NCBI GenBank assembly: GCA_024710005.1
Contig: JANJVQ010000029.1
Location: 62,001-126,000 of the forward strand
From: Paludibacter sp.
GTDB taxonomy: Bacteria > Bacteroidota > Bacteroidia > Bacteroidales > Paludibacteraceae
DNA: 64,000 nt
Direction of reading: 5' to 3'
Shown in pieces: positions 20,243 through 30,927 of this stretch; the stretch's first letter is position 1, and every line of letters begins with the position of its first letter. Below the pieces are notes generated by a model. It did no database searches. It saw nothing but the letters and a program-made list of their open reading frames with translations, and had not been told where the DNA came from. A program made the position numbers and the translations under genes.

Positions 20243-21214
20243 ATGAAAAAAACACTTATTTTATTTGTGATTACCATTATTTGTGCTTCTGTTTCGGGAC
20301 AGGCAAAGAAACCAACCATCATGGTTGTTCCCAGCGATGCGTTTTGTATCAGCAAGGGATATTTTACAACCGTCAATCTGAACGGAAGCGAACAAAAAAT
20401 TCCTGATTTCAAGAAAGCCATGCAGGAAGACAGTCAGATACGCTTAGTGATTACCAAAATGGGAAGCATCATGTCGGACCGTGGATTTCCGCTTAAAGAT
20501 TTGGAACAAACACTCAAAAGCATTGAAACTGAAAGTGCCGAGTTGGCTATGATGGCTTCTAAATCTTCCGGCGCCGCCATCAGTGAATCGCCGATAGACA
20601 TCCTGAGAAGAACCGCAAAGGCAGATATCATCATGGATTTGGATTACACAATCAAACGGCAGGGACCAAGTCAGATTATCACATTCAATCTAAGGGGATT
20701 AGATGCTTACTCAAACAAACAAGTTGCTGCTGCTGCCGGTGTGGGAGCTCCATCTTCATTTGCAACAGCTGATTTACTGCTGGAAGAAGCTGTATTAAGT
20801 CACATGGATGCTTTCAACGGTCAGTTAAGTAAACATTTTGAAGACATGTTTACCAACGGTCGTGAAGTAACGGTAGTTGTGCGTGTCTGGGCAGGAGCTC
20901 CAGTGGATCTGGAAGAAGATTTCGATGTAAATGGAACTACTGATATGCTTTCAATACACATTGAAAACTGGATGGCGGAAAATACGGTATCAGGAAGATT
21001 TTCAACCAGCGATGCTACTGAAAATGTGCTGAAGATGGAACAGGTTCGTATTCCTATGATGTATAAAAGCTCCAGTGGCAGGGAAATGGCGATGGATACA
21101 CGTCGTTTTGTATCAAATTTAAGCAGGTATCTCGCCAACGCCCCTTTCAATATTGAAACTAAAATATATCAACGCGGATTGGGTGAATGTTGGTTAATCA
21201 TCGGAGAAAAATAA
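20243..21214 (+). CDS. DUF6175 family secreted protein
   Basis: ORF 323 aa; KKPTIMVVPSDAFCISKGYF..., MGSIMSDRGFPLKDLEQTLKSIE. Confidence 0.65.
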   Translation: MKKTLILFVITIICASVSGQAKKPTIMVVPSDAFCISKGYFTTVNLNGSEQKIPDFKKAMQEDSQIRLVITKMGSIMSDRGFPLKDLEQTLKSIETESAELAMMASKSSGAAISESPIDILRRTAKADIIMDLDYTIKRQGPSQIITFNLRGLDAYSNKQVAAAAGVGAPSSFATADLLLEEAVLSHMDAFNGQLSKHFEDMFTNGREVTVVVRVWAGAPVDLEEDFDVNGTTDMLSIHIENWMAENTVSGRFSTSDATENVLKMEQVRIPMMYKSSSGREMAMDTRRFVSNLSRYLANAPFNIETKIYQRGLGECWLIIGEK

Positions 21215-21229
21215 TTAAAATCGATAAAC

Positions 21230-22297
21230 ATGAAAAATCTCATCAAACGATTGATATTGCTGCTCATAATTGCAGTTAGTATACCCTACTCGTTTGGGCA
21301 GAACAGTGCTGCACAAAGCGATGACTTCAAACGCATCGCCATTGCTCCCACCTTGTCTCCTGAATTGAACAATTACCCTCAGGCCTCATTGAATATTCTG
21401 AAAAATAAGATGAAGAATATCATAAGTCTGAATGGCATGAGTGCCCTGGAAGGCAGCAACATCTTCATTATTTACCCGCAAATTTCGGTGATTAAAAGTG
21501 AAGTTACAGCAACAAGTCCTGCTATGTATGCATTGCGACTGGAAGTGATTTTTAATGTAGCCGATTTCTACACCGGGAATGTTTATGCCAGTGCTGCTCA
21601 CGAAGTGGCAGGTGTGGGCAGAACAGAACAGGTAGCCTATAATGCTGCTTTTCAGCAGATACCCGACAGAGCCGGCAAATACAAGGTAATGATGGAAAAA
21701 GCCAAAACAGAAATCATTGGATATTACAACACCCACTGCGACCTGGCTATTTCACGCGCTAAAAGCCTTGCTGCACAACGAAGATGGAGCGATGCACTCG
21801 ATTTATTGAATTCGGTTCCTCCCGTATCCCGCGAATGCTTCGATAAAGCTAACCTGGCTGCTGAAGAAATTGCACGTAACATGCCGGTTATCATCCCTAC
21901 AGAACATCCCGTTGACGATGCACAGGCAAAAGCGAAAGAAGTTGAAACCCAAGACATGGTAGAATTGGGCAACAATGTATTTATTCGCTATAAAAGTGCC
22001 AGGTTAATTGGTGATATTACAACAGTCTATTTTGAGCTGATAAGTAGAAACGAAGATGATTTCGACCAACATTTTTACAGAATCTACGAGACATTCATCA
22101 TCAACGAAAAAGGAGAAGAACTGCGGATAAAACAAATGAAAGTCGGAAAAAAGGAAAGCAATTACTACATAAAAGCCACGCTCATTCCGGAAGTAAATAC
22201 CGAGCTGGTATGCGAATTTCCGAAGGTTAAAGAAATAAAAATGCTTCGGTTTATGATAAATGACAATCTTTTCAGGTTTAAAAATATTGTGCTTTGA
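21230..22297 (+). CDS. Hypothetical secreted protein
   Basis: ORF 355 aa, signal peptide; VAGVGRTEQVAYNAAFQQI. Confidence 0.55.
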   Translation: MKNLIKRLILLLIIAVSIPYSFGQNSAAQSDDFKRIAIAPTLSPELNNYPQASLNILKNKMKNIISLNGMSALEGSNIFIIYPQISVIKSEVTATSPAMYALRLEVIFNVADFYTGNVYASAAHEVAGVGRTEQVAYNAAFQQIPDRAGKYKVMMEKAKTEIIGYYNTHCDLAISRAKSLAAQRRWSDALDLLNSVPPVSRECFDKANLAAEEIARNMPVIIPTEHPVDDAQAKAKEVETQDMVELGNNVFIRYKSARLIGDITTVYFELISRNEDDFDQHFYRIYETFIINEKGEELRIKQMKVGKKESNYYIKATLIPEVNTELVCEFPKVKEIKMLRFMINDNLFRFKNIVL

Positions 22298-22316
22298 AAC
22301 TAAAAAACAACTCGCT

Positions 22317-23597
22317 ATGAGAAGAATCATATTTTTAAGCTTCATCCTGCTATCGATAGCGGCAGTTGCACAAGTATCGGTACTGGAGAAAAGCGGAAAG
22401 AAACCGGGATGGATTATGGAGATGGAACGGGGCTTCATTATTGGAATTGGAAAAGCAGGTGATATTCAACTGGCTCAGGACAATGCCATGCTACAGGTTA
22501 AAGCCCAGATTGTAAGCTCTGTTGCAGATAACATTGTTTCAAGTTCGGAATTGAGAACTATTGAAGTTACGGCTGAGAATATCTCAAAACAATTTCAGAG
22601 TTTTTCAGGCGTCATCACTTCCCAATCGGCTACTCAGGATTTCCTGCACGGCATTTCGAAAGTTAATGTGAGTGACTTTTATTGGGAAAAACTGCAGGAT
22701 AAAAATACCAAAGCAGTATATTATCAGTATTTCATCAAGTATCCTTTCAGTCAGTGGGACCTGGAAAAATTGGTAGCTGATTTCAAAATGAAAGACAGGG
22801 AATTGACAGAAACATTAGAAAAAACACTGGAACGTCTTAACACCTTTAAATCAATCGAGGAATTAAGAGAATGTAAATCTATACTGACCGGATTACAACA
22901 ATACTTTATAGATCAACGCAAAACAAAAGCACAAATCGGAATCGAGCGTGCTTTACAACTTCTTGGCTCTGTCATAATCAGGAATGAAAACAGCTCATTG
23001 GGCATTTTGCGTTATGCTTTGTACATCGACAATCGCATCGTGACCTATTCTTCCCGTCCAACTGTCAAGGCACCCTGTGCAATTATTGAAGACCGGAAAA
23101 CCGGCACAGAAATTTGCGAAATGAAATACCGCTATGATGAGTGCTATGGAGATGTTGATAACAAAATTTTCATTAGTTACAACATTCCTGAAGGGAAAAA
23201 AGCCGAAAACACCTTTTACTTCGACATCAACGAAAATAAAGCTGAGTTAAATCTGATTGGCACGATCAGGATAAACGGTGGAGATATCGACAATGAGGTT
23301 GTAAGAAATGCAAGTTGCAAAATAGAACTTTCATCCAAGTTTGATAGTCCGACAACCATCACCAACATTACCCTGGAATGGAAGCAAAACGGAATAGTCA
23401 TCGACATTCCGGTCAATCAAACGATTAAAGGAAAAGGAGTTCATGTTGTAGAGTACATCATACCTTCTATCCCGATGGCAGCAGTGTCAACCATGTTGTT
23501 CCCCGAAAATAAGGTGAATGGTTCAATAACCTATACATCAGGTAACCAAACACAACGAATCAGAATTTACCAACGGGATTATATTACCTCCTGGTAA
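22317..23597 (+). CDS. LPP20-like secreted protein
   Basis: Track ORF starts 22260; ATG at 22317 gives a signal peptide MRRIIFLSFILLSIAAVAQ; PGWIMEMERGFIIGIGKAGDIQLAQDNAMLQVKAQI. Confidence 0.7.
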   Translation: MRRIIFLSFILLSIAAVAQVSVLEKSGKKPGWIMEMERGFIIGIGKAGDIQLAQDNAMLQVKAQIVSSVADNIVSSSELRTIEVTAENISKQFQSFSGVITSQSATQDFLHGISKVNVSDFYWEKLQDKNTKAVYYQYFIKYPFSQWDLEKLVADFKMKDRELTETLEKTLERLNTFKSIEELRECKSILTGLQQYFIDQRKTKAQIGIERALQLLGSVIIRNENSSLGILRYALYIDNRIVTYSSRPTVKAPCAIIEDRKTGTEICEMKYRYDECYGDVDNKIFISYNIPEGKKAENTFYFDINENKAELNLIGTIRINGGDIDNEVVRNASCKIELSSKFDSPTTITNITLEWKQNGIVIDIPVNQTIKGKGVHVVEYIIPSIPMAAVSTMLFPENKVNGSITYTSGNQTQRIRIYQRDYITSW

Positions 23598-23598
23598 A

Positions 23599-24981
23599 TT
23601 ATTTTAAAATAGCCTCTTCTATCTCTCTGAAATAGCGGGTGTTGATCTGTTTAACAAATTCGTTATAAGCTTCAATGCCCGCTTTCCCGGGAGTCAGTTG
23701 CATTCCTTTCACCGGCGATATTTCTGTAATATATTTAATTTTGTTGTTGGTATCAGTCACAACAATGGTACCCGTTAGTATGCTGGTATAAATACCGTTA
23801 GCGAAACTTTGCTGTTTAGTTTCTGTTTCAACAACGCAAACAAAATCCTCACTGTTATTCTCGGATGCATATCCTTTTGATTTACTCAGATTGACAAACG
23901 TTTTTCTAACCATCCCATCTGATATTTCAACACCTGCATTGCTTTCCTTTATTTCAAACCTGATTGTCGGCTTAGAAATGTAAACAGGTATGGTAAGTGT
24001 ATTGAGAGACATATCCAGAATAGCCCTGCGAACCACGAAATCGGCGGATGACTCAACCAGCATTGTATTTACATCCGGCACCACCCTAAAAGTCTCCTCT
24101 TTATTCAAAGAACGGGTTTTACCTATTGAAAACTGAGCCTGCCCCTTTTCATCCGTAATCACGATTGCAGGTTGAATAGCTCTTTCAGAATAGTGCGCCA
24201 ACAATGGAAATCCTGAAACAGGCTTGCCTTTTTCATCCATCAGGCGAAAAGTGAGCTTATCACGGTTAATTTCTCCGGATGAGATCACCTGAATTTCAGG
24301 ATGCGATGGTTCAATCTTCAGCGAAGATAATATAGCATTCAGCCGCGAAAAGGACTGGACAATCAGATTTTGTTCCTTGTTGTCGATTGACACGACAATA
24401 GTCTCATTCAGATAGAGTTTAACAGCATCAACCGTTTTGGCATAATTTACCAACGCCTGTTTCAAATCTCTATTTTTTTCAGCATCTGTTGCAAGTTTAA
24501 AATAAGATGCCGCATTCTGCACTGCCGCCTGTCGCTTCAGTTGTTGCTGTTCGTAATATTTTCGTTTCGATAAGCGGTAGTACACCCAGTAGTTTTTCTT
24601 ATCGGCATAGGTTGCCACCAACTCATATCCATCCAGCTCGGTAGAAACCCGCGAACGAATCAGCGAGTTAAATTCATCTGTTATTTTATCATTTCTGACC
24701 AGTGTCACCAACACATTGGAAGAAAAAAGTTGTACCGATATCTCGGATGCCAGTTCGTTAAGCGCATCCTTACGGGCTCTTTCGACATGGGTGTTTTGTT
24801 TTTTATAGATGGGTGCAGAACCAATACCAATAAAATACTCCGGGTCAGAAAGCTGGGTATTCACCCAATCAGGAACTATTTTTTTCCTGAAGCATGCATG
24901 CACATTGACACCTTGCATCAACAGCACCAAAACGAAACAATAAACTGAGATCTTGATCGAAAATTTATTTCTCGGGATCAT
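23599..24981 (-). CDS. LPP20-like secreted protein
   Basis: Start at MIPRNKFSIKI (24981); PDWVNTQLSDPEYFIGIGSAPIYKKQNTHVERARKDALNELASEISVQL. Confidence 0.75.
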   Translation of the reverse strand: MIPRNKFSIKISVYCFVLVLLMQGVNVHACFRKKIVPDWVNTQLSDPEYFIGIGSAPIYKKQNTHVERARKDALNELASEISVQLFSSNVLVTLVRNDKITDEFNSLIRSRVSTELDGYELVATYADKKNYWVYYRLSKRKYYEQQQLKRQAAVQNAASYFKLATDAEKNRDLKQALVNYAKTVDAVKLYLNETIVVSIDNKEQNLIVQSFSRLNAILSSLKIEPSHPEIQVISSGEINRDKLTFRLMDEKGKPVSGFPLLAHYSERAIQPAIVITDEKGQAQFSIGKTRSLNKEETFRVVPDVNTMLVESSADFVVRRAILDMSLNTLTIPVYISKPTIRFEIKESNAGVEISDGMVRKTFVNLSKSKGYASENNSEDFVCVVETETKQQSFANGIYTSILTGTIVVTDTNNKIKYITEISPVKGMQLTPGKAGIEAYNEFVKQINTRYFREIEEAILK

Positions 24982-26332
24982 AAGCTCTGATTTTTTTAAA
25001 CATATCCATGGCAGCAACCGATGCAAAGTTTTGCTCAAATGATGCTTTTTCGGTCAACACCGTCCGGGCATCAAACAATTGCCTCATTGAATTCAAACGT
25101 GCCTGGTCTGTATACATTGTATCTCTCCTTCCCTCCCCCCAATCGCCGGGAAACAAGTCACGTTGGTCATATTCACTGCTCGCGTAAACAACCTTGTCTG
25201 AATATGTTTTCTCAATTATATCCGCTGCAACTACAATGGTATTTTCGACCCGGATAAACTCATAACCGAACTGAATCGTTGCATGAGCTGTTTGTGAACA
25301 TTCGAGATAATACACCTTTCTGAATTTTTGCTGCCTGTCTTTGTCTGTATAACGCAGAAATGCCTTTCGTTCCGTTTTGTTGATTTTCGAAACGGAGTAA
25401 ACCGATTTTTTGATATCACCCGACAAAAATACCCTGATGGGAATCACCAGACTGGCATCGAATGGCAAATTATGTTGCAGGGCAAGTCGTTGCTCCTCCA
25501 ACATACGACGTGTGTAATCGGTTGATACTATCTTCAGCAAAGGATCGTTTTGTTTAGCAAACTCCTGTTTAGTCATTTGTTCAATTTCCGAGGCCAGAAA
25601 AGGGTAAGCATAAGCCTGCTTAAATGGCTGAATGGCAATGGTAAGCACAGCATATTGCAGGGATTCTTTTTGCAGGGACGCGGCATCTTTGTATGTCGGA
25701 TTGACTTTCAACAAACGTCCAAAAGCAAAATAAGCGGAACGATACAACCTGCCATCAAAATACTTGCGTCCCTCTCTGTATATCGGTTCACAAACGGCAA
25801 AAGCATGCAACTCGATGGCACGTTCATAATTCCGGTCAATGCTCATTACCTCCTGAAACAGCCTTTCTGCCTCACTGAACTGCTCTTTGTCGAGCGCTTC
25901 CTGTGCTTTTGTATAGGTTACCCGTAAATGGCGGATTTTCGCCTCGTCAAATTGTCCCCGGGCTTTATGACTGACATCAAAATCAACCTTAAATTCCGCC
26001 GTCTTTTGCTGCAGGTTTTGTAATTCAAGGAAATAAGCCACAACCTGATTATCCTTCAATGCCGTATAAGCATCGTTAATTTTCGACTCCAGTTCATCAC
26101 CATATCTTTTTGCTGCACGCATCAGTCCAATCCGGGCATCATCATTTTTTTCAAACTTCTTCCGAAGCGAAAAAACATAATTGTCTACAGCCTGAGAGTA
26201 CATCTCAGCCTGTTCATATTTTATGGCCTGACGTACATATCTTTTTGAGGCGCAACCGGCCAAAATCAACAGGAATAAAGCTATGAAAAACCAATTAAAA
26301 ACGTTATTATTAAGTCTGATCATTCGCAACAA
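24965..26332 (-). CDS. TPR-containing lipoprotein
   Basis: ORF 455 aa; lipobox LLILAGC, TPR-like EALDKEQFSEAERLFQEVMSIDRNY. Confidence 0.7.
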   Translation of the reverse strand: MLRMIRLNNNVFNWFFIALFLLILAGCASKRYVRQAIKYEQAEMYSQAVDNYVFSLRKKFEKNDDARIGLMRAAKRYGDELESKINDAYTALKDNQVVAYFLELQNLQQKTAEFKVDFDVSHKARGQFDEAKIRHLRVTYTKAQEALDKEQFSEAERLFQEVMSIDRNYERAIELHAFAVCEPIYREGRKYFDGRLYRSAYFAFGRLLKVNPTYKDAASLQKESLQYAVLTIAIQPFKQAYAYPFLASEIEQMTKQEFAKQNDPLLKIVSTDYTRRMLEEQRLALQHNLPFDASLVIPIRVFLSGDIKKSVYSVSKINKTERKAFLRYTDKDRQQKFRKVYYLECSQTAHATIQFGYEFIRVENTIVVAADIIEKTYSDKVVYASSEYDQRDLFPGDWGEGRRDTMYTDQARLNSMRQLFDARTVLTEKASFEQNFASVAAMDMFKKIRAYDPEK

Positions 26333-26339
26333 AAAATCA

Positions 26340-27107
26340 TTAATTCAAACTACTGATGGTAAACCCACCTTCAATCTCACCCCTATTAATTTTGAACACA
26401 TTCCAACCATTTCCTGTTTTTCCTACAGGCACATAAAAGGTGTTGGTTAATTCGTTGTTGTTATAAACCCTTACAACAGCTTTTGATTTAGAAAGCGCGT
26501 TGGATAAAGCCCTGTTAGTGTTCGTATAATCATGAACGTAACAGGTATAAACCGCGTTTTTATCAGCACGGTAAATGGTAATTGTTTCCGGTCCGTACCC
26601 ATTCGTATCGTCCCGGTCGAGCCGTGCTGCTCCATCTCCTGAACTATGCATCTTGTGATAAGAAATGTGATAGGCACCTTCTTTCACCAGATGTAAATCG
26701 AGATCCGACGGACTGCTATCCCAATCCAGCACAATGCGCACAGCCCCTAATTCAGTTCTGGGAGATACCGTAAATCGATTATAAAAAATTGTATTGGCAA
26801 TAACTTCAAAGCGATAATTCGCGGTAATATATCCGTTCTTAGAAAATGAAAAGTAATAAATACCATCCGCTTGTTTCTCAAAAAGAATTTTACCTCCTGG
26901 GTCGGTTGTAAACTCACCAACATCCCTGATATTGATTACACCATCCGAAACCACATCACCTGTAAGAGCGTCAAAGAAACGCAGGGTAAACTTATCCTCG
27001 TGCATTTCAGTCTGCACATCTTCGAGCAAATCACGCATCTTATCAATTTGCGAATTCGCGGCAAAATAAATGACCGATAACAAAATCAAAATAAGTCCTC
27101 TTTTCAT
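26340..27107 (-). CDS. YfaP/DUF2135-like secreted protein
   Basis: Start at MKRGLILILL; VLDWDSSPSDLDLHLVKEGAYHISYHKMHSSGDGAARLDRDDTNGYGPETITI. Confidence 0.7.
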   Translation of the reverse strand: MKRGLILILLSVIYFAANSQIDKMRDLLEDVQTEMHEDKFTLRFFDALTGDVVSDGVINIRDVGEFTTDPGGKILFEKQADGIYYFSFSKNGYITANYRFEVIANTIFYNRFTVSPRTELGAVRIVLDWDSSPSDLDLHLVKEGAYHISYHKMHSSGDGAARLDRDDTNGYGPETITIYRADKNAVYTCYVHDYTNTNRALSNALSKSKAVVRVYNNNELTNTFYVPVGKTGNGWNVFKINRGEIEGGFTISSLN

Positions 27108-27146
27108 AATAATACAATTAAAATTTAATTCACCACACATTGCCAT

Positions 27147-28109
27147 TTAATGAGACAGCATAACATGTAAAGAATTGTTCTTTAGCACAATATTTTGAAC
27201 CTGCACTTCACAATCAAAGGTCCCTGCTTCCCTGTTCAATGAAATCAGTTTAGACTGATATTGATCACCGACCTGTTTGACCCGCACCTGTTCGTTCATA
27301 AACTGCCGTGATATTTGTTTAACAACATCTGATATCAGCGCATACCATAATCCATGATATACCGGAGCACCTGAAAACTTTTTTTCCGGCAGTTCAGTTT
27401 CATCTTCAGGCTCATAAAAGTACCGATATTGCTCAAAAACCGGGTTATATTCGTTGAATTTGCTGTTAATGCTAATTTTCCCGCGACTATCTGCATGAAA
27501 ACGATAATCCGAATTCAGCGCCATCATGGACGGATAAAAAACAATATTATTATTCACCGATATCCTGTTAATTGTTCTCGAAACATCATCGAGGGAAATT
27601 TCCTTGGCATAAATTTCCATTTCCCCTGCAAAATTAACGATAACATTTTTGGGTGGAATACCAGGATTGACTGTCAACAAAACAATTATTTCTCCACTCG
27701 ATAATTGATGATGATTAAAACTGCACTGACTCAACGGGATAGAACAATTCATCTGCAACAAACACAATTCCTCGTAATTGGACATCAACCCTCCGGAATC
27801 TTCATCGTGAAAGAAGTCGGTTACTCCCCTGCCTTTCGCATTTTTCAATGCATACATAAAAACAGCACGAGCGTAAGCCTGATTCATGGCGAGTAAAGTA
27901 TCCTTCATCGCGGGATCAGAAATGCCAACAAAAACAGGGGCGGAAGCAAGATTAAAAACCGGCGGAATGGTACTTTTAACTGGTATTGGCGTGTTCAATT
28001 CCTGCTGATTGGATGATGACATCTCATCAATCAGGCTTTTCAGATAATCCTGTGAAAAACAGAAAAATGAAACTGAAGACAGCCATATTAAAATTACACA
28101 GGTACGCAT
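27147..28109 (-). CDS. Secreted protein, weakly LPP20-like
   Basis: ORF 320 aa, signal peptide; FVGISDPAMKDTLLAMNQAYARAVFMYALKNAKGRGV. Confidence 0.5.
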   Translation of the reverse strand: MRTCVILIWLSSVSFFCFSQDYLKSLIDEMSSSNQQELNTPIPVKSTIPPVFNLASAPVFVGISDPAMKDTLLAMNQAYARAVFMYALKNAKGRGVTDFFHDEDSGGLMSNYEELCLLQMNCSIPLSQCSFNHHQLSSGEIIVLLTVNPGIPPKNVIVNFAGEMEIYAKEISLDDVSRTINRISVNNNIVFYPSMMALNSDYRFHADSRGKISINSKFNEYNPVFEQYRYFYEPEDETELPEKKFSGAPVYHGLWYALISDVVKQISRQFMNEQVRVKQVGDQYQSKLISLNREAGTFDCEVQVQNIVLKNNSLHVMLSH

Positions 28110-28113
28110 AAGG

Positions 28114-28156
28114 CAAAAAAATACTCCCCGAACAGCATGATGCTGTATTCGGGGAG
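28114..28156 (-). terminator. Intrinsic terminator for the 28172-28750 gene
   Basis: ctccccgaacagcatgatgctgtattcggggag stem; minus-strand T tract follows. Confidence 0.7.
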
Positions 28157-28171
28157 GTTAGCATGAGGATA

Positions 28172-28750
28172 TTATCTTCCCATATTATTCATTTCATTTT
28201 CGAAAGTCTTTTTAAACTTCTCGTAGTTATAATCGACTTTCAGCATTTCACTATTGCTCATGCGGTTATTGAGTGATTCAAGCAGTTCGCTGCTACCCAA
28301 TTCAACACAAACATAGTATTTATAATTACCGGATTTTGTCATGGTTGTTTTTTCGCAAATCACGGTTGTACCAGCCAACGTTTGATCAACCACTTCACGG
28401 GTTAATCCTTCGTAGTTTTTCATCAACTCTTCTTTGTTGTTGTAGTTGCCTGACTTCACATAATTATCGGTAACACTTTTAACCTTAGTATTAATGGCAG
28501 CAGCAAGACCTGCACGTGCTTCGCTCATGGCTTTTCTTTTCGCGGTCATTTGATCCATACTTTCGCCGATAGCTGAATATCTGAACGCTTTGCTATTACT
28601 TTGAAATTCCGGACCAGCACAATGTGTTTTAACTTCCACTTCTCCAAAATCCTGAGAAGTCAATGCTTTTGTTTTGCATGAAACCATGCCTAAACTGATG
28701 ATTCCCACTAACAGGAAAACATTCATAACTGATAAAATTTGTTTTTTCAT
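28172..28750 (-). CDS. LPP20 family lipoprotein
   Basis: ORF 192 aa; lipobox LGMVSC; AFRYSAIGESMDQMTAKRKAMSEARAGLAAAINTKVKS. Confidence 0.78.
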   Translation of the reverse strand: MKKQILSVMNVFLLVGIISLGMVSCKTKALTSQDFGEVEVKTHCAGPEFQSNSKAFRYSAIGESMDQMTAKRKAMSEARAGLAAAINTKVKSVTDNYVKSGNYNNKEELMKNYEGLTREVVDQTLAGTTVICEKTTMTKSGNYKYYVCVELGSSELLESLNNRMSNSEMLKVDYNYEKFKKTFENEMNNMGR

Positions 28751-28935
28751 AAGATTATTTTTTGAGATAAATAATAATGGAAGATTGATGTGTATAAACT
28801 TGAGCCAAAGATAAGTAAAATTTGTAAAATTTAATGGAGTTTTGTAAAATATGTTAGAAAAAATTATACAGCAATTGTTTCTTATCGTTGGTTATTTATC
28901 TGATATTGAATTATGCTTAATACATGTTGTTTTAT

Positions 28936-29898
28936 TTACTTGTGTAAACTACATTTCCATAATGCCATAGGATGATTCTTAATTCTATCGACAATTTCAG
29001 CCTCATCAAAGAGGAGTTCTGGAAGATATTGTTTTTGGTTGAACTTGTCAATAAAAAGCATTTCTGTTTCAGTAAATGTCATCAATATTTGTAAATACTT
29101 CTTCACCTCCGATTTTGCAACTTCAAAATCAAATTTGTCAGTTTTCTTTAGCACAGGAATTAATTTACGCTTTATTTGGTTGTAATTCAGATTGTCAATA
29201 GAGTGAAAGTCATACATACTTTGTGGAGGTTTACTTCCCCCTATTGCCAAATAGAAAATGACCATTTTTCGAAGCAATGCTTGATCTGATTCTGAAATAA
29301 CACCCTGTTTTAGCATATTATAGACATCGTACAAGTCTCTGGCTGCTGTCCTTTCAATCAGCGCCTTTATTTTGCTGCCAAACAACTCCAGTTTGTTCAG
29401 TGATATAACCTGCAATTTTATTGACAATAGAGGTATGTTCACTTCCATAATTGTTGGATTAAAAACATGATTTCGCATCGAATAATTCACCTCAATTTTG
29501 ATGTTATCTTTGTTTCCTGCAACATTTTGATAGAAAAACACCCATGAATCCAAAGAGTGTGGATTTTTTGAAGATGGATTAAGTGAATATTGCTGCGATG
29601 TCATGTATTTTATGATGTCGCCATTTATTTGTTCACGCAACTCAAACATCTCATCCCGTGTAGATTGTTTTGTGAAATCCAAATCAATATCGACAGATAG
29701 TCGTGGCAGGTTAAAAACCACCATATTAATTGCCGTGCCACCTTTCAATGCTAAATGGGACGATAACAGGGGATTAGCATTGAGATACTCCAACACATCA
29801 CACAACCGGAGAACTTTCTCTAAATTATCGCGGAGAAAACCAGTATTAGCCGCTAAAGCATCTAACTCGTTTTTGGTGTACCTAAACATAACTCTCAC
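28936..29898 (-). CDS. abiEii: AbiEii/AbiGii-type nucleotidyltransferase toxin
   Basis: ORF 320 aa; LKGGTAINMVVFNLPRLSVDIDLDF motif. Confidence 0.9.
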   Translation of the reverse strand: MRVMFRYTKNELDALAANTGFLRDNLEKVLRLCDVLEYLNANPLLSSHLALKGGTAINMVVFNLPRLSVDIDLDFTKQSTRDEMFELREQINGDIIKYMTSQQYSLNPSSKNPHSLDSWVFFYQNVAGNKDNIKIEVNYSMRNHVFNPTIMEVNIPLLSIKLQVISLNKLELFGSKIKALIERTAARDLYDVYNMLKQGVISESDQALLRKMVIFYLAIGGSKPPQSMYDFHSIDNLNYNQIKRKLIPVLKKTDKFDFEVAKSEVKKYLQILMTFTETEMLFIDKFNQKQYLPELLFDEAEIVDRIKNHPMALWKCSLHK

Positions 29899-30646
29899 CT
29901 CCTTGTTCTAAAATTGAAAGTACATTTGCAGGAGCGCACAGTTTCCACTTCTTGAAATAATAGGTTGATTCTGATGGATCTGTCAGATAGCGTGTACTTT
30001 TACCCATTTCCCGTTTACATGTTTCAAAAAAATGGTCACTAAGTTTAACTTCCTGCCTGAAGTATTCTAAAATAAAACCCGCTTTCTGATATAAAAATTG
30101 TTTTCCATATTCTTCTAAATAATCTAACAACAATTCTTCATCTAAATAAGTAATGAGAGAAAAGCATTGTATCAATTCTTCTATTCCTCCACATCGTTCA
30201 ATTTTATCTACACAATCAATCACGGTACGCTCCAGATTAGTAACCCTGATAAATGAATTTGCATTTGCACTTATCACACCAGCCATACTTTTCGAGTCGC
30301 AATACTGAAATTCTATTCCTTCGAATTTGAACGTATTGAAACGACTGTCACTCGAAACCCAGACATCGAAAAACACCTGATGTGCTAACCCGTGAAACTC
30401 CAAAGCCGATTGGTAAGATAGGTAAGATGTTGGAGTTATTTTTCCTGCAATCTCAAATTTAGTTGCCAAACTTGTTTTTGTAGCTAAATTCGTTACAACA
30501 TACAAATCCCGGCGAACCTGACTGATGAGTTGTTGCTTTTTGTAATTCTGAAGCAAATCTTTTGCTGTGTTCAGATTGCCAACTAATTTCTCCACGTCTT
30601 TCAGCTGAAATATCCTTAATTTGTGAAGTTCTTCCAAATATTTCAT
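29882..30646 (-). CDS. abiEi: AbiEi-type antitoxin
   Basis: ORF 254 aa; overlaps and precedes the AbiEii gene; ATKFEIAGKITPTSYLSYQSALEFHGLA. Confidence 0.87.
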   Translation of the reverse strand: MKYLEELHKLRIFQLKDVEKLVGNLNTAKDLLQNYKKQQLISQVRRDLYVVTNLATKTSLATKFEIAGKITPTSYLSYQSALEFHGLAHQVFFDVWVSSDSRFNTFKFEGIEFQYCDSKSMAGVISANANSFIRVTNLERTVIDCVDKIERCGGIEELIQCFSLITYLDEELLLDYLEEYGKQFLYQKAGFILEYFRQEVKLSDHFFETCKREMGKSTRYLTDPSESTYYFKKWKLCAPANVLSILEQGGESYV

Positions 30647-30707
30647 ATAATATGCTTTATATTTTACACAAAGATAGGTTTATTTCCGTACTTACAAGCA
30701 CATATTA

Positions 30708-30745
30708 AAGTTTTAGCATTGAAAAATGCTTTATTGCTAAAACTT
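30708..30745. repeat. Hairpin (11-bp perfect inverted repeat) upstream of the AbiE operon
   Basis: aagttttagca ... tgctaaaactt. Confidence 0.5.
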
Positions 30746-30927
30746 CTACTTGCTGTTATGTGAGCTGTATATCTGAATTATTGGTATGTTCAGCTTACAT
30801 ATAAACTTTCGCAACATTCCTGCATAGGCGACTTAAGATTCCCTTCGTTGTTGACTTACTTCGGTCATCCCTCCCTCGCATTTCCAACAACTCGTTATTT
30901 TTTTAGCTCAAAATCAAAACTGTTGAA

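Noticed and set aside
30650-30927. Possible integron attC-like site next to AbiE
   Set aside because: Some dyad symmetry (ccaacaactcgtt) but no convincing attC core pair and no integrase in the window.
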